A stretch of DNA of 64,000 nucleotides from Augochlora pura (Eukaryota; Arthropoda; Insecta; Hymenoptera; Halictidae), in assembly GCF_028453695.1 (NCBI RefSeq), contig NC_135774.1, positions 15,934,001 to 15,998,000 on the forward strand, written 5' to 3'. Below, in pieces: positions 34,800 through 47,611 of the stretch. The notes under the pieces are model-generated. The model was not told the DNA's origin, did not search any database, and saw nothing but the letters and a program-made list of their open reading frames with translations. Each line of letters starts with the position of its first letter. The first letter of the stretch is position 1. Both the position numbers and the translations under genes were made by a program.

Positions 34800-35560
34800 G
34801 TCTTATACATAGACTGTGGTTCTTTGTGTAAAATAAAAATTTTCCTAGATGATTACAAGAAATGAGAATGAAAAAAGAACAAATTGTTTCCTTCAATGAT
34901 TTAACCCTCTTAGTACCGAACAACGATATATCGTTGTTGGCTACTTTTGAAAAAATATTGTTTCCCTAATATTTTTATTACATAAGAATTTCATTTCTTA
35001 TTTCGCTTCACTTTTTGAATTTGTTAATCGGGTTTTAAAAAATTCCTGCAATTTCTTACCGTAACTTCATCAAACTACATCAAACGAGTTTTGTACATTT
35101 CGGTTTGATACACACGACTCTTTTGGTCGGCACTAAAGGGATTAGGAAAATTGAATATAGTGTAGTATTGTTATTAAATTATTCTTATAAGTAGACTGTA
35201 AAATACAAATTCTATGAAAAATAAAAATTTTCGTAGATGATTATAAGAAATAGAAATGACGAGAAATTAAACTATTTCCTTCAATGATTTAAAAAAATTG
35301 AATATAGAGCGGCAATGTTATCAAATTGTTCTTATAAGTGGACTGGATAGTAAAACTTGTATGCAAAATAAAAATTTTCTGGATGATTGTAACAAATAAA
35401 AATGAAGAAGAATTAAACTGTCTCCTTCAATGATTTTGAAAAATTGAATATATCGCAGCGTTGTTAACGTTAAATTCCTTTTCCAAATAAACTGGGTTTC
35501 TTCATGCGAGATAAAAATGATTAAAGAAACAGATATAAAAAACAAAAACTGCGATTTTCT
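34800..35560. repeat. Tandem array of about 146 bp, interrupted by a MITE
   Basis: Units share CTTATAAGTRGACTG, AAAATAAAAATTTTC, GATGATTRTAA and TTTCCTTCAATGATT. Three or more units are present at about 34800, 35150 and 35300. The TTAA MITE 34911-35144 sits within one unit at its GATTTAA motif. Confidence 0.75.
34911..35144. mobile_element. TTAA MITE 'TTAACCCTCTTAGTACCG'
   Basis: The left end TTAACCCTCTTAGTACC matches the complement of GGCACTAAAGGGATTA at the right. The unit of the surrounding tandem array continues on the far side, which shows the insertion point. Confidence 0.8.
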
Positions 35561-35729
35561 GCGTGAATGTATACCAATGGAACCCCTTATTTTCCGGAGT
35601 ATGTATAATTTTAAAACACCCTGTATATATTCTAAATGTGAATCCTCCTTGTGCGATGGTTAGATTCGGAGTTCACAGTATGTATTTGTGCAGTAAATTA
35701 TATTGTACATTTATGCTGCAAACCTGAAT

Positions 35730-36060
35730 GGAAACATGAAAAACACATTATGAAAATTTTAAAGTACACGATAGTGTTATTTTGCAAATCTACCGTTGTT
35801 GTTATTATTATAACACTGTGTGTTATTACGATAGCAACATTAAACGTATCACACAGCGAGCGGAGACACGAGAAGTACATTAGGAAACTATGAAAATTCG
35901 ATAACGTTATTTTGCGAATCTACCGTTGATATTATTACAATATTATTATCTATTATTATGTATTATTATGATATTAACGTTAAACTTACTTACACGATAA
36001 GTGCCAACAAGAAAAACACATTAGGGAAATGTCGAAATGTTATTTTCGAATTTACGCAAA
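35730..36060. repeat. Tandem array of about 135 bp
   Basis: Three units share GARAARYACATTA, GTTATTTTGCRAATCTACCG and a TTATTATTATAA stretch. Open frames in it are compositional. Confidence 0.65.
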
Positions 36061-36149
36061 CCTAAGACCCAAAAAATTTCATAAAATTGCGGTATTTTAT
36101 TCAATTGAATGCAAATTTCAATACAAACTTGCGTGGCATCGATTACTTC

Positions 36150-36400
36150 TTAACCCCTTGCACTATTGCTTCTTTCATGCTGCGACGATTAGCATTTATT
36201 CGTACTTAATAATTTTCCTAATAGGATCAGACAATTTATGTTTCCTGAATTGTCTTTATTTACCTTCGTTTCTACACTTTGATGACAGAAGAATTTATTT
36301 TTACTTCGATGTAGAAGGAATTAATAATATTCATATTTAGTAGAGCTTGCATAAAATCTTCACCTCAAATCTGACTCGTTATTATAGTGCAAAGGGTTAA
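36150..36400. mobile_element. TTAA MITE 'TTAACCCCTTGCACTAT'
   Basis: TTAACCCCTTGCACTAT and ATAGTGCAAAGGGTTAA form near-perfect inverted ends with TTAA at both sides. The interior is AT-rich and non-coding. Confidence 0.88.
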
Positions 36401-36592
36401 TTAAATCTTAATAAAATTAAGAATCTATAATATTGATTGGTGTAAAAATTCCTCCATTCGGTTATTGGACGACTTCATTTAAAACGTGGACATCTCGCCA
36501 TTTCATTGATTAATTACTGAAAATATGCACATGCCTCTTGACACAAAACGTACCGGTAATTAACAAATACCTATTGTTAGCATAAGGTTCAT

Positions 36593-37031
36593 TTAACTCT
36601 TACGAAATAAACGTTGATTTGTAGAAAGAAATTCTGCGTTTATTAAAGTCAATAATTCGTAACATAACTTCTGATTTTTAATAAATTATTGAAACATGTA
36701 TTTTTATTTTATATATAGAATTTTATAAATAAAACTTGACTTGTCATATCGTGTCAGACTTGTTATGAGAACATGATTTACTAAATATGGATATTATTAT
36801 TATTATTACTATTATTAACAGTTGTTATGGTGGTCGGAATTAATTTTCGTTGAACAATAATATACAATATTAAGAAGGCGAAACAAAATCTATTAATTCC
36901 ATAATTTAATGTTTAAATATATATTTATAGAACACAATATTATAATTTAAATTTATGTAAAAATTAAAGAAATAAGAAAAATAAATAAATAACTCTGTTA
37001 GCCGGGGTAGATATAGACCGCGAAGAGTTAA
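36593..37031. mobile_element. Possible TTAA MITE related to 16402-16640
   Basis: The right part (GGTCGGAATTAATTTTCGTT and a tract with CAAAATCTATTAATTCC) resembles the MITE at 16402. The right end CGCGAAGAGTTAA pairs only over TTAACTCTT with a left end at 36593, so the left limit is uncertain. Confidence 0.5.
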
Positions 37032-37289
37032 ATTGAAATAAAATTCTACCCTTCTACTACCAATATTTAAACATTGAAATCAAGTTAGTCAAACAATATG
37101 AATATAAATGATCTATCCCATCTAAGAACATATACGTCACATTATTATGTGACTAATATAATTATAATTAGTCAATTTATCCAAATTTTCTTCGAAAATG
37201 AATTTTGAAAGAGGTAATTTTCGACCCTGCTAAATATGTTTAATGTTAAAAAACATACGCGAACCGATTAAAGCGATCGAATCTATAAC

Positions 37290-37740
37290 AAGTATGATTT
37301 ATATTTGTTAGTTTTTCTCGCGATTAGATCAATACTAGGCGATCAACTTTTTAATTCGATCAACCGCGCAACGAGTCTGAAAATTCCACGACTTCGCTGT
37401 TACTCCCCGCGTTCAATTGGCTCGCAACCGGCACGGAGGGGAGATGATCGACAAACTCGATTAATTCTATTGAACCGCGTTCCGTCCGAATCCAGTTGCA
37501 AGCAACCGCGATCGGAGGGATCACCGAGAAGCCAGAATGAAAAATTTCCCGCGGCGAGTCACGCTCCGAATGCCCCAGCAGCGCGCGACACGTGCGTGTA
37601 GCGAAGAGCCTTGCTAACAATAAGAGCGGACGTCCGTCGCACGTTCCGAGGATTAACGACGGAATGGGAGGAAACACGGGAACGCGATCCGCTAACTGGT
37701 CCCTGCGGTTTATGGAAAACAATGCAGCTATTAAAAAAAG
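37290..37740. other. CpG-rich block before the LINE
   Basis: A GC-rich segment with open frames on both strands but no recognisable domain. It ends close to the LINE target site at 37780. Confidence 0.3.
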
Positions 37741-37796
37741 GGGTTAGAAACTTTTATGGGGATAACTTTGATTTATTCTATGTATTTTGAAGTGCT

Positions 37797-40700
37797 GGCC
37801 ATCCTCGACTCTAGGAGGAGGAGAATTAATTCACGAGCTAACTCTGAGGGTGAGAGTAACGAACCCACCGGAAACGGGGGAGAGAAAGGAAGGACAACAA
37901 GTGCCAAGTGATACCACTGGCCTGACATATTTTTGACATATAGATTATTACTCCGATCTATCTGATTACCTACGTTTTTATTTACTTAGTTATTTATCTA
38001 TTTATTTCTTGACGTATTTTACTTATTTATTTGTACATATTTATTTATTTATTTATTTATTTATTGTTTTGTGCATATATTCATTAATTGCACATATTTC
38101 AATTCTACATAATTTATTTATTGATTGGACTACATATTTATCTGTTTATTTATTTATCTACTTAATTGTGTATATATTAATCCGTACTCTGTGTATTTAT
38201 TCCGAATCTTCTACTTATTTATTTATTTATTGATTCGACGAATTGGAAGCAATGACTGGAATTTTCAATAACTTGACTGTTCTACGAATTAATCTGCACA
38301 GGTGTAAACTGGCGCAAGATCTGATGATCCAGTTTGCTATCGAAAAAGAAATAGATACAGTCGTCATATCGGAACCATACAGAATACAAAGTGACTGGTA
38401 CGACGACCTCTATCAGGATGCGGCGATTTGGGCTACACCTATGACAACCAAAAAGGGCTATAACATCCAAAGCATATTTAGAGATAAAGGGGTAGTGGCC
38501 ATTGCCATTGACGAGGTAACGATCTTTAGTTGTTATATATCACCGAACATCCCCATGGACGACTTTAGAGAGATCCTTGAAGTCCTCGAAAGAGAGCTGT
38601 GCAGAGTCGGATCTAACCGCACCATCATTGCTGGAGACTTTAACGCCAAGGCGATTGTATGGGGTTCAAGATTAACCGACAATAGAGGATACGAAATAAT
38701 TGAAATGGCCACTAGAAACGATATGACACTCATCAGGAGCCAGGGGGATTTCACGTTCGAAAGGGATGGCCACAGGTCATTAATAGACATAGCCATATGT
38801 GGAAAAGATTGGATAACGAAGCTCAAATCGAGTGAAATTCTCGACGAATATACCGCGTCAGACCATAGGTATTTAAGACACATATTTGTACAGAAAGATA
38901 ATGACAGAGAAAAGGACCATAGGAGCGATCAGCCAACCAAAACAAGGGTGAATATAAATGACTTTATTAATATATATCAAGAATGGACTTGGTCTAAAGA
39001 CAGACCCAATATGGATACAATAAAAGATATTGACAACTATATTTTAAGTGTAACGAGACTTGTCAAAGAAGCAGGCAACAAGATCCATCCAGCACACAAC
39101 CGCAGAAAAGCGGTTTGGTGGTGGAATGAGAAGACATCTATGGCGAGGAAAGAGGTGATCAAAGCTAGGAGAGCATACCAAAGGGCCAGAGGTAGACATA
39201 GGAACAGTGACGACACAATACGGCTTAAAAATGTGTATAACGACAAGAAAAAGAAGCTTAAAGCGGAGATTAACATAGCCAAAGGTGAGGCATGGACAAC
39301 ATTCACTGAATTGATAGACAAGGACCCATGGGGTAAGCCATACAAATGGATAATTAGTAAGACAAAGGGAAAAACATGGTTTACCCTTCCAAACACCGTG
39401 AAGGTAGACGAGTTTGTCAACAAGCTTTTCGTTACCACACCACACAATGAGCGCAAGACAGAGGAGGGATACACCCCCCCTGAGGGCGCGGACGAAGCAG
39501 ATGCTGATTTTAATGAAGAAGAGGTGGCCAAGGCTGTAAAAAGGGTAAAAAAGAAAGCCCTTGGTCTAGACCTGATCCCCTCAGATATAGTCTGGGAGCT
39601 TGGAAAAGAGGACCTACCGACTCTGACACAATGCATTAACACCTGCTACAGACTAGGCTATTTCCCAAGGGCATGGAGAAATGGTAGATTACTACTCATA
39701 CCTAAAAAACAAGGGGACACAAAATCTGGATGGAGACCGCTTTGCATATTATCTAATCTAGCGAAAGTGCTTGAATATTGTATAAAAGAGAGGCTAAACA
39801 AGTATATAGTATATAGTGAAAACCAATATGGATTTATAAAGAATAAATCAACGGTCCATGCTATTGACAAAATCCTAGAATTATGGGATGCTGCAAGAAA
39901 AAAGAGGCACCACTGCGCATTGGTGACTATCGACGTCAAGAATGCGTTCAATACCATCAAGTGGGATTTAATTTTGGACGCACTCAAAGAAAATGGTATA
40001 CCGACTAGACTAATGGATACGACTTAGAACTATTTAAGTGACAGGTTCATAACGCACGACTACCAGGGCGTGGAAGAAAGAGTACGAGTATACGCTGGGG
40101 TTCCACAGGGGTCCGTGCTGGGTCCACTCCTGTGGAACGCCCAATATAATAGATTATTGACCTTGACGTTGCCGAAAAATGCAGAACTTGTCGGCTTCGC
40201 CGATGATGTGGCTTTATTCGTATCATCGAGAGGGGCCGACAAACTAGTAGATACGATCAACGAGAGCCTGAACCGTATCACCAAGTGGTTCAAGGACAAC
40301 AGCTTAAATATAGCTGAAGAGAAGACGGAAGTTTTACACTTGACCAACAGATGCCGTCCTGGGGGCATAAAAATCAAAATTGGCGAGAGAGAGATCTCGT
40401 CAACGAGGGTCATTAAATACCTGGGAATCCATATGGAAGGGGACAGAAGGTTCCGACACCACATTGAAACGGTGAGCCTAAGAGCAACGAAGATAGCTGG
40501 GATGATGGCGAGGATACTCCCCAACCTGAGGGGTGGAGGATTCCAAGCCAGAACCCTTTACTATAGGGTGATCGAATCGGTCATGCTATACGGAGCTCCA
40601 GTATGGGCAAGGGGAGCTAATACCTCAAAGAGTATTGCACTTCTACACCAGACTCAAAAGAGAGGGCTGGCGAGGATTGTGCGCGCCTATCGTACTGTGT

Positions 40701-41597
40701 CACACGAGGCACTCTGTGTCCTTGCAGGACAACCGCCATTAATATTGGTGGCAGAAGAAAGGAAGAGGATCTTCGATAGGACCAAGAATTTAGACAAGGA
40801 AAATCCGCTACATAGAGAGGAACTCAAGAACATCAAAAAGGAAGAGAGAGACGCCACCCTTTCCCTATGGCAAGAGAGATGGGAACTCTCACAAAGGGGG
40901 AGGGCCACGGCAGCTTTAATTAAGGACATCAAACCGTGGCTGTCGTGGGGACCAGCGATACTTGACTTTTACTTGACTCAAATTCTTACAGGACACGGGT
41001 GTTTCGCGAACTTTCTACATAAGATTGGCAAACACCCTGAAAATAAGTGTTTCATGTGTTATGCGGACGAAGATTCGGTCAAGCATACGCTTTTTAGCTG
41101 TATTTATTTTCAGACACATAGAGAACAGGTCTACAGACAAGTAGGACGCTTTGACGAAAATCTTTTAATTGGAAAACTAAAAGACAAGGAAACGCAAATT
41201 AAGATTAAGGACTATGTAGTGACCATTCTCAAGGAAAAAGAAGACAAGCTGAATGCATTTCAGAAGAGGATATCCAGGCCCACGACCTCCAGAAGGGGGA
41301 GAGGGGCAAGGAAGACGACAGCGTCAAGAAACGGGATAGGGACACAGGCTCACCGCGGCCGTAGTTAAGCGGTTTAGGGCTCTTTGAGCCACCCACTTAC
41401 CCTGCAGTAATGCCGAGAGGCGGGTCCGGGGTGAGTGGGCCAAGGGCAGAGGCCCGAGGAGGGGTTTAGTGGGTAGCACTTCGATGAGTCCCACACTACC
41501 GACCTCACCATCTGGCCGGCTACGCGACCCATGTCGGTGTGCGTAACGCATTCCCCTCCTCGTGGAAAAAAAAGAAAAAAAAAAAAAAAAAAAAAAA
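37797..41597 (+). mobile_element. R1-clade LINE with poly-A tail and 17-bp target duplication
   Basis: ATGTATTTTGAAGTGCT at 37780-37796 is repeated exactly at 41598-41614, after a run of A that ends the element. This fixes both ends. The 5' part has about 130 bp of GC-richer sequence, then TTTA-rich repeats, then one long coding frame with endonuclease and reverse transcriptase. No separate gag-like ORF1 is present, although R1-clade elements normally have one; it may have been lost. The 3' UTR has GGGGTTTAGTGGGT and CCCACACTACCG, like the R1 fragment at 56262. The site is not rDNA. Confidence 0.93.
38252..41371 (+). pseudogene. LINE endonuclease/reverse transcriptase, one nonsense codon
   Basis: The frame from ATG 38252 to 41368 is continuous except for one TAG at 40025-40027; after 14 codons the same frame continues. 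The protein would copy element RNA at a nicked target. Domains in order: an AP-type endonuclease (VISEPY, AGDFNAKAIVWGS, ASDHRYLRH; about the first 210 residues), a linker rich in Lys/Arg, reverse transcriptase (GWRPLCILSNLAKVLE, NQYGFIKNKST, VTIDVKNAFN with the first catalytic Asp, GVPQGSVLGPLLWN, FADDVALF at 40196-40219), the R1-type thumb (SVMLYGAPVWARG, IVRAYRTVSHEAL) and a C-terminal CCHC-like knuckle (CFMCYADEDSVKHTLFSC). The sharp target duplication and single nonsense codon suggest a recent insertion. It is on the same strand as AMN. Confidence 0.93.
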
Positions 41598-41599
41598 AT

Positions 41600-42860
41600 G
41601 TATTTTGAAGTGCTACGTTCGAATTCGAGATTAATGGAGATATAATGTTTCAGACATAAACTTGGAAAGTGTTATTTTTGAGTATACGATGGAGAAACAT
41701 CGTTGGAATGTTCGTATCATAACCTCAAAGCAAAAATTCAGCAGTACTTTTAAATAGTTTTTCAGTAATTGACTAATTAAATTAAAATATAGCACTATTA
41801 TGGATTTCAAGCTATTGAATTTAACAACGAAGTTGGAGCAGTAATATTGCTGAAACAATTGTAACATAATCTCGAAATAAGATTATTTCAGCAGTATTTT
41901 TTAATAACTTTTCATTAACACGTTGAGTGCTACGCCGATGTTGCCATACTTTTCGCTCAGGCGGCAACGCGTGAGAACTTGATGCCGAACGCTCGACTGA
42001 AGAGTATAAACGAACGATAACTTTGTTACACTGTATCCAATATCGTTTGGACTGTCGAAATGGTACAGTTACTTTTTAATTGATAGCTTGCAATAAGCCA
42101 AATTTAAAACATTTAATGATTCCATAGGGTATAGAATTTTACACTATTTATAGTTTCATTGTAAAGGAATAAAACCAATTAAATTAATACTGATAAATTT
42201 ATATTGATATTAAAAATCAATATCTCCTTAAAATATATAAACCAATAAACTAACAAGATGTCATTATATGACAGTCCTTAGAATCCATATCGTCCAAACG
42301 AAAAGTCGATTGTCAGTCCCTGGAGACTGACGTAGCACTCAACGTGTTAATTAATTGATGTAATTCAAATATAGTATTATTATAGACTTCCAGCAGTTGA
42401 ATTCAAGAATGAAGTCAGATCAGTCGTACCGTTAAAGCGTTTGTAACATAACCTCGAAGCAAAATTGTTTTAGAAGTGCTTTTAAATACCTTTCCAATAA
42501 CTACGTAATTAATTTAATGAAAATATAGTATCATTACAGATTTCATGCAGTTGAATTCAACAACGGAAGTAGATCAGTTACATTGCTAAACGATCATTAA
42601 CTTAACCTCGAAATACAAATTATTTCAGCAGTAGTTATGAATTACTTAACTTACGAATTTGATTTAGTGCCTTGGAGGAATTATAGGAATCAATATAGTA
42701 GGAATTATACCACATTTAATTCAATTCTTAGGACTGCTGCTCAAACAATTTTGTTCTGAGGTTATGTTATGATCCTTTTAGTAATACAAATGCTGATCTG
42801 TCTTTATTATTGAATTCAAAATCCGCAATAATACAGTAGAAACCCAATTATCCAGTTCCC
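41600..42860. repeat. Tandem array of about 170 bp with an inverted last unit
   Basis: Units share TGAATTCAAC or GAATTTAACA, AACATAACCTCGAARCAAAA, TTCAGCAGTA and CTTTTAAATA. They occur near 41700, 41850, 42400 and 42560. The unit at about 42690-42850 is the reverse complement (TTCTGAGGTTATGTTATGAT), giving a palindromic end. A MITE at 41915-42350 interrupts the array. The LINE's target site also matches its flank. Confidence 0.7.
41915..42350. mobile_element. TTAA MITE 'TTAACACGTTGAGTGCTACG'
   Basis: TTAACACGTTGAGTGCTACG at the left is matched by CGTAGCACTCAACGTGTTAA at the right, perfect over 20 bp with TTAA at both ends. The interior is non-coding. Confidence 0.9.
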
Positions 42861-42936
42861 CAATATTAAAACCAACGGCAAATCGTATATAAAACAATTT
42901 ATTGTAAAAATCAATGAAGAAGGCAACTGGCACCCT

Positions 42937-44530
42937 TCTGTTTTTGCGAGGCTGTGGAATCTTCGCCAGGTTATATCAACGCCTACATCATTGTCTCCTG
43001 ATACCGAATGGTTCTAGAATCTCCCTCGTAGGGGAAACAAGCGCACGCAACTTGCCAGTTCTCGTCTCCTCACGTTTTCACAATGTATAAACTTATTAAC
43101 ATTTTACCAACGGGTCATTCGGCCGTAAACATTTTTATATTTTTATAACATCCATATTAAACAATATTTATTTTATTCGTTGCAAAAGATATCTAATATT
43201 TCAAAAATTATATAATAATACCTCAATAATAGATAGCAAATTATTTGTTGCTATAGCAAGAGATTCATAAGCTACCAATTAGGGTAAAAAGTCGATTTAT
43301 GGGCTACCGGTCCGTAAACTGTGAATAACGGGGTTACTGTATATCGTATTGTTATATTATTAGAATATATTTCTCTAAAGAGTTTTCTGTGAGTCAGTTC
43401 GCGATCTCATTTATTTATACTATTTATCACTTATTTAATAAAAATATAACAGTAACCCTCGTTTTATTTGAATCAAAGTTAATCATCGCTTCTGTGGAAC
43501 TCAGATTTAGTTGTTTAGAAAGTATAACATTTATTCCCACTCTCCAAACAGTTAAAAATAATCTAGAATCTCCATTTTATATAATTTAAAGTTCGTTAAC
43601 TTTTTGAAGCACAAATTTCAATGTAGCAAAATATCTAAAACTAATTTGTTAATATCGATTATTAGAAATTTTATAGTTTGACTCCGTTGTCGTTACCAGA
43701 AGTTATGACATTCGCGAATGTGTGTCGATAATAAATCGACTTATTATATTCTTAGAACGACTTTCGCCAAAATGATAAAAATTTTCAACGAGTCAGCACG
43801 CGAAAATCGAGAATATGAGTCAAAATTGACTCACCTTATCTCGAGTACCTACAAAATATTTTCGCGTGTTGGTTTAACCCTGAAGACACATCTTGAGACT
43901 GTTATTATAGAAGAACAAAGCAAGGACATTATAAATTGTATATATTCCTTATTCAGAAGGATGGTACATAAAAGACTAGTATCTGTAATCGCGTTCTCTG
44001 AATTCACCCTCCAAAATATTTATACAGCTTGCGAAGAAAATTCTGTCCCTCAGAGTTAAACAAATATTGTTTGTAAAGTAGTATCATTATAAAGTAGTTT
44101 GTAAAGTATTTATGAAAAATGTTGGTAAGAAAAGTTGCATAGTTTTTTTATAAAAAAGTATTCAAAAAGCGCGTTTTACAATAGGATATACTCTCTAAAT
44201 CTAGCTTTGCAAAATTCGTGGAACGAAATTACAGTAATGAAGTGTGTGGTAAACATTAATAATTTTTAAAGGAAGCTACGAAAATGTATCGATGAAGATA
44301 TATAAAATATTAAATTGAAGTATTTTTCAAAACGACTATATATATGGGGACAGAATTTGTTACTCACCCTGTATGTTAACAACTTTTAACTAATATCATT
44401 TTTATGAATATCTGCAACAAGGTATTAGTCTATTATTTCACCATAGATTCTTTCAAATTTTTCCTATGAATTTCTATTTATAGATTTCTAAATTTATTCC
44501 ATGCTAATCAAAATTGGTCCAATTATTCAA
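42937..44530. repeat. Dispersed repeat, copy B
   Basis: This is colinear with copy A (20229-21780) and carries an extra MITE at 43096-43328. Shared blocks are listed under copy A. The matching open frame (43718-44059) ends earlier than in copy A, so neither is likely a real gene. Confidence 0.8.
43096..43328. mobile_element. TTAA MITE of the 22588 family inside repeat copy B
   Basis: The left end TTAACATTTTACCAACGGG and right end CTACCGGTCCGTAAACTGTG fit the family, with the terminal TTAA at the right lost. Copy A has only the first 40 bases or so of this MITE. Confidence 0.7.
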
Positions 44531-44817
44531 CTCTATATTAATAGTAAATAATTTAAAACGGCTGTATCAAACTTCGTGCATAGATGGAACGTTCGTAACT
44601 CTGGATCAAAATGGACCCGACAACCGTCATCCGAGGATTTATGTGTATATATGAGATATACTTGTTGATCCTTGATGATTAATTGAAACGAGAGTCTACT
44701 TCTAATTTTGATTTTATATATAAATTTGCACTTTAACAATAATTTAACCGACTTATCATACGTTTTAATCAGAGAACTCTCGTTATTTTTGAACTCTGAT
44801 TCAATAAATCAAATATG

Positions 44818-45122
44818 TACAAGGTGCCCCGAAAGTCACTCGCAATCGGGAAATAAAGAGTTCCTGAGGTTATTTCAAGCAACTTTTTCCTTTACAAAAA
44901 TGATCTCCAAGCCGTCGTTAACAAGTTATTAAGAAAAAACCTTGACCAATAATAGGCGAGTACCGCTGTATGCTCGCCGAACTCGTTTCTCATTGGTTAC
45001 AGTTTTCCCTTAATAACTCGTAAGCAAAACAACGGATTGCATTTTCGCTCAGGAAAAGATTACTTCAAATGACCTTAGGTACCTCCCATTACAATCATAA
45101 GACATTTCTGTGACACCCTGTA
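44818..45122. mobile_element. MITE of the TACAGGGTGCCC family, 305 bp
   Basis: TACAAGGTGCCCCGAAAGTC at the left and ACACCCTGTA at the right are inverted ends. Inner matches include ACTCGCAATCGGGAAATAA and its inverted diverged counterpart. It is shorter than the copy at 15560-16038. Confidence 0.82.
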
Positions 45123-45360
45123 CAGGCTCAGTACAATCTCTAAATTTTTATTTAAATTTATATCATAGAGTCATACACAATTAAAAACCTTCAGTAACTT
45201 CAGGTATTCTAACATAGACGAGGTATTCTTCAGTTCAAACATAAAATTGCTATAAACAATAAACAGAATTTATAAATTTCACGATCGAAGCAATTTAGAG
45301 TAGACTAATATACTTCACAGCATTAGATCTGACAAATTTCATCGAATAAATTGTGTCCCA

Positions 45361-45573
45361 TTAACCCCTTACCGTACTTTGATGAGTCCGCTTCGTGATG
45401 GTAATTGGTAGTAATAAATTATTAAGTATGTATGTTATCCTGTTCTTTAAAGTTGGAATAAAATTTTAAGGCATGGAATAAACATTAATGTTCTGCCTCT
45501 TTTAAGAAATTATACCAATTGAAAAATTCCTAATCGCAGTAACTGTGAAGAAAATGGTACGTTAAGGAGTTAA
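45361..45573. mobile_element. TTAA MITE 'TTAACCCCTTACCGTACTT'
   Basis: TTAACCCCTTACCGTAC pairs with GGTACGTTAAGGAGTTAA at the right, imperfectly. TTAA lies at both ends; the interior is non-coding. Confidence 0.75.
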
Positions 45574-47330
45574 TAATTAGAAGCTCTGGATTCGCGCGCC
45601 TAGCAGCAAAGGTAGGAAGAAGACGTGTCTAAAGGTATCTCCAGAGTACAGCCTGAATCTTTACCACGTGTACGAGGAATACAAATATTCATTGTAACCC
45701 GTGCACTGGATGGTTAACGTAGGCGATTTAGCATTTGAACTATTCAGAACAGACGTGGGCAACGGTCTTCACCCTAAACTCCTGAAACATATTTCAAGGA
45801 GCAATTTCATCGGAGGTGATTAGTGTTAGTATCTCGAGTAGGCGTGCCTTCGTTACTCTGTCTGTTCCGGAAAATAAACTGATCAATTTCAAAATTATAT
45901 ATACATATATATAAACTAACCTATATAATATAATATAATTATATGAGTTACGCATGTATGCATATATAACTTATATAATTATATTATTATAATTATATAA
46001 TTATATAATATAATTTATATACATACATATATGTATTCATATACGATTTTCGCTATATGCATCTGCAAAACATGTACACATATATGTATACAATTATATT
46101 ACACAAGCTGAACACATATATACCTGTGAAAATCGTGGGCTTGAACTGTTCTCATTGAATCTTTGGGGAATTAAAATTATCTCTTTTAATAATCTGATAA
46201 AAATTCTACAACATCTGAATAAACGCACTCCCATTATTTTCATAAAGTAACATAAAACAGTAACTTTTACGGTTCTGTAGCATTATAGCGTTAACAAGTT
46301 TTAGCACCGTTTACAGAATGGGTCCTCGATTCTGCACAAATTGCGATCTAAAATAAAGATCTCTAATAATTTACTATTACTGGTCACGTGTCGGGGTCTG
46401 GACGAATCCGTTCGATAGGTGTACACAGAGTTTCCATTGTTTCTCGGATAATTACAGCAACTCCGTTGATCGATCAGTTCAGCTTTTGCGGTGACACGCC
46501 CGCGACGATCCAAGGAATTCTACGGTCCACCGAAATAATTCTCACTGCGATCCATTCGCGCCGCTTACTTTCTACAAGAGCGTCCGTCCATTCGAGACAG
46601 CCTCTTCTTCGGAATCATCGCCGACGCTGCTTAAATGCTAACTCGAATAGGTCGTGATTGCGACACTCGCCGGTATATCGCATGCCTGGATCGCCGAGTT
46701 CGATCGCGTGAACAAGACGAAGCGTAATTCGAGAGGGGTGGAGCGATTCTTCGTCCGAAAGCTGAGTCGACTTCGCGCTAGGATTTTCCGCGTGGCGCCG
46801 CGTCGCCTGGAAATCCGACGCGCGGAAAAATGTGCAACGCGTCCGACGAGACAGAGACGACGCGGACGATGTAACCTTGAATAACCTTGAATAACCTTGA
46901 ATCGGACGATTACTGGAGATCTCAATTTTGAGCTCGGTCGCTTTGAAATTGACAGGAAACCTTGTTGCACGCGATTCAACGAATGTTTTCCGACGAATTA
47001 CGCCTCGCGTTCGACGAATTGCAATTGAAAAGGAGTAGTTACGCTGAAATAAAGACAAGAAAATCGAAGGCTACCAATAACAGTGACAGTTCATTGCACG
47101 CTGCATCGCTAAAATCTTAAAGGCGGGTTTCCTATGCGCGTCCGACGTACGCGCCCAATGCATTTGCATCGATAACTCTGTTTTCTTAGTTCCAAACGCA
47201 TTATGGTTGACTCGCGTGTCGAAATGTTCGCGGAATGAGCCAAGATCAAATTTACTCGTTGTTGAAACAATGCGTTAATTATAGAAGTAAAGTAACTTTT
47301 GTATTTTTAATGATATTTAAAAAAAACTCG
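45574..47330. other. Gene-free stretch with AT tract and CpG-rich block
   Basis: 45890-46110 is a TATATAAT microsatellite. 46380-47270 is strikingly CpG-rich and has open frames on both strands but no domain. Three tandem AATAACCTTG units occur at about 46877-46905. The block could be an unrecognised promoter or an exon of a gene I cannot identify. Confidence 0.4.
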
Positions 47331-47332
47331 CT

Positions 47333-47611
47333 GCTTTACTGACACAAACTGCTGCTGTAAACATTTGTTACAGGGCAATTGAATCTACTAACATTTTTAT
47401 ATCTCTGTAACGTTGCTATTAAACAGTATTTATTAGATTTATTTCATTCATTGCAATGTTTAAAAATTATATATAATATTAGAGCTTACAGTTGCGCAAT
47501 CTAATGCTTTTAACTGAAAAATAGATAACTATGATTGCCACGACGACCGATCCATAAGCTATTGATGGGCTGAAAAATCAATGTATAGATTACCAGTCGG
47601 TAAATTGTTAA
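47333..47611. mobile_element. TTAA MITE of the 22588 family, diverged
   Basis: GCTTTACTGACAC at the left and CCAGTCGGTAAATTGTTAA at the right are diverged family ends. The interior shares the tract around TTAAAAATTATATATAATA. Confidence 0.6.

Noticed and set aside
39037..39642. 201-codon minus-strand frame
   Set aside because: It is antisense to the LINE reverse transcriptase and has no domain of its own.
46654..46884. 76-codon Arg-rich frame in the CpG-rich block
   Set aside because: Open frames occur on both strands of this GC-rich segment and the residues are those expected from CG-rich codons.
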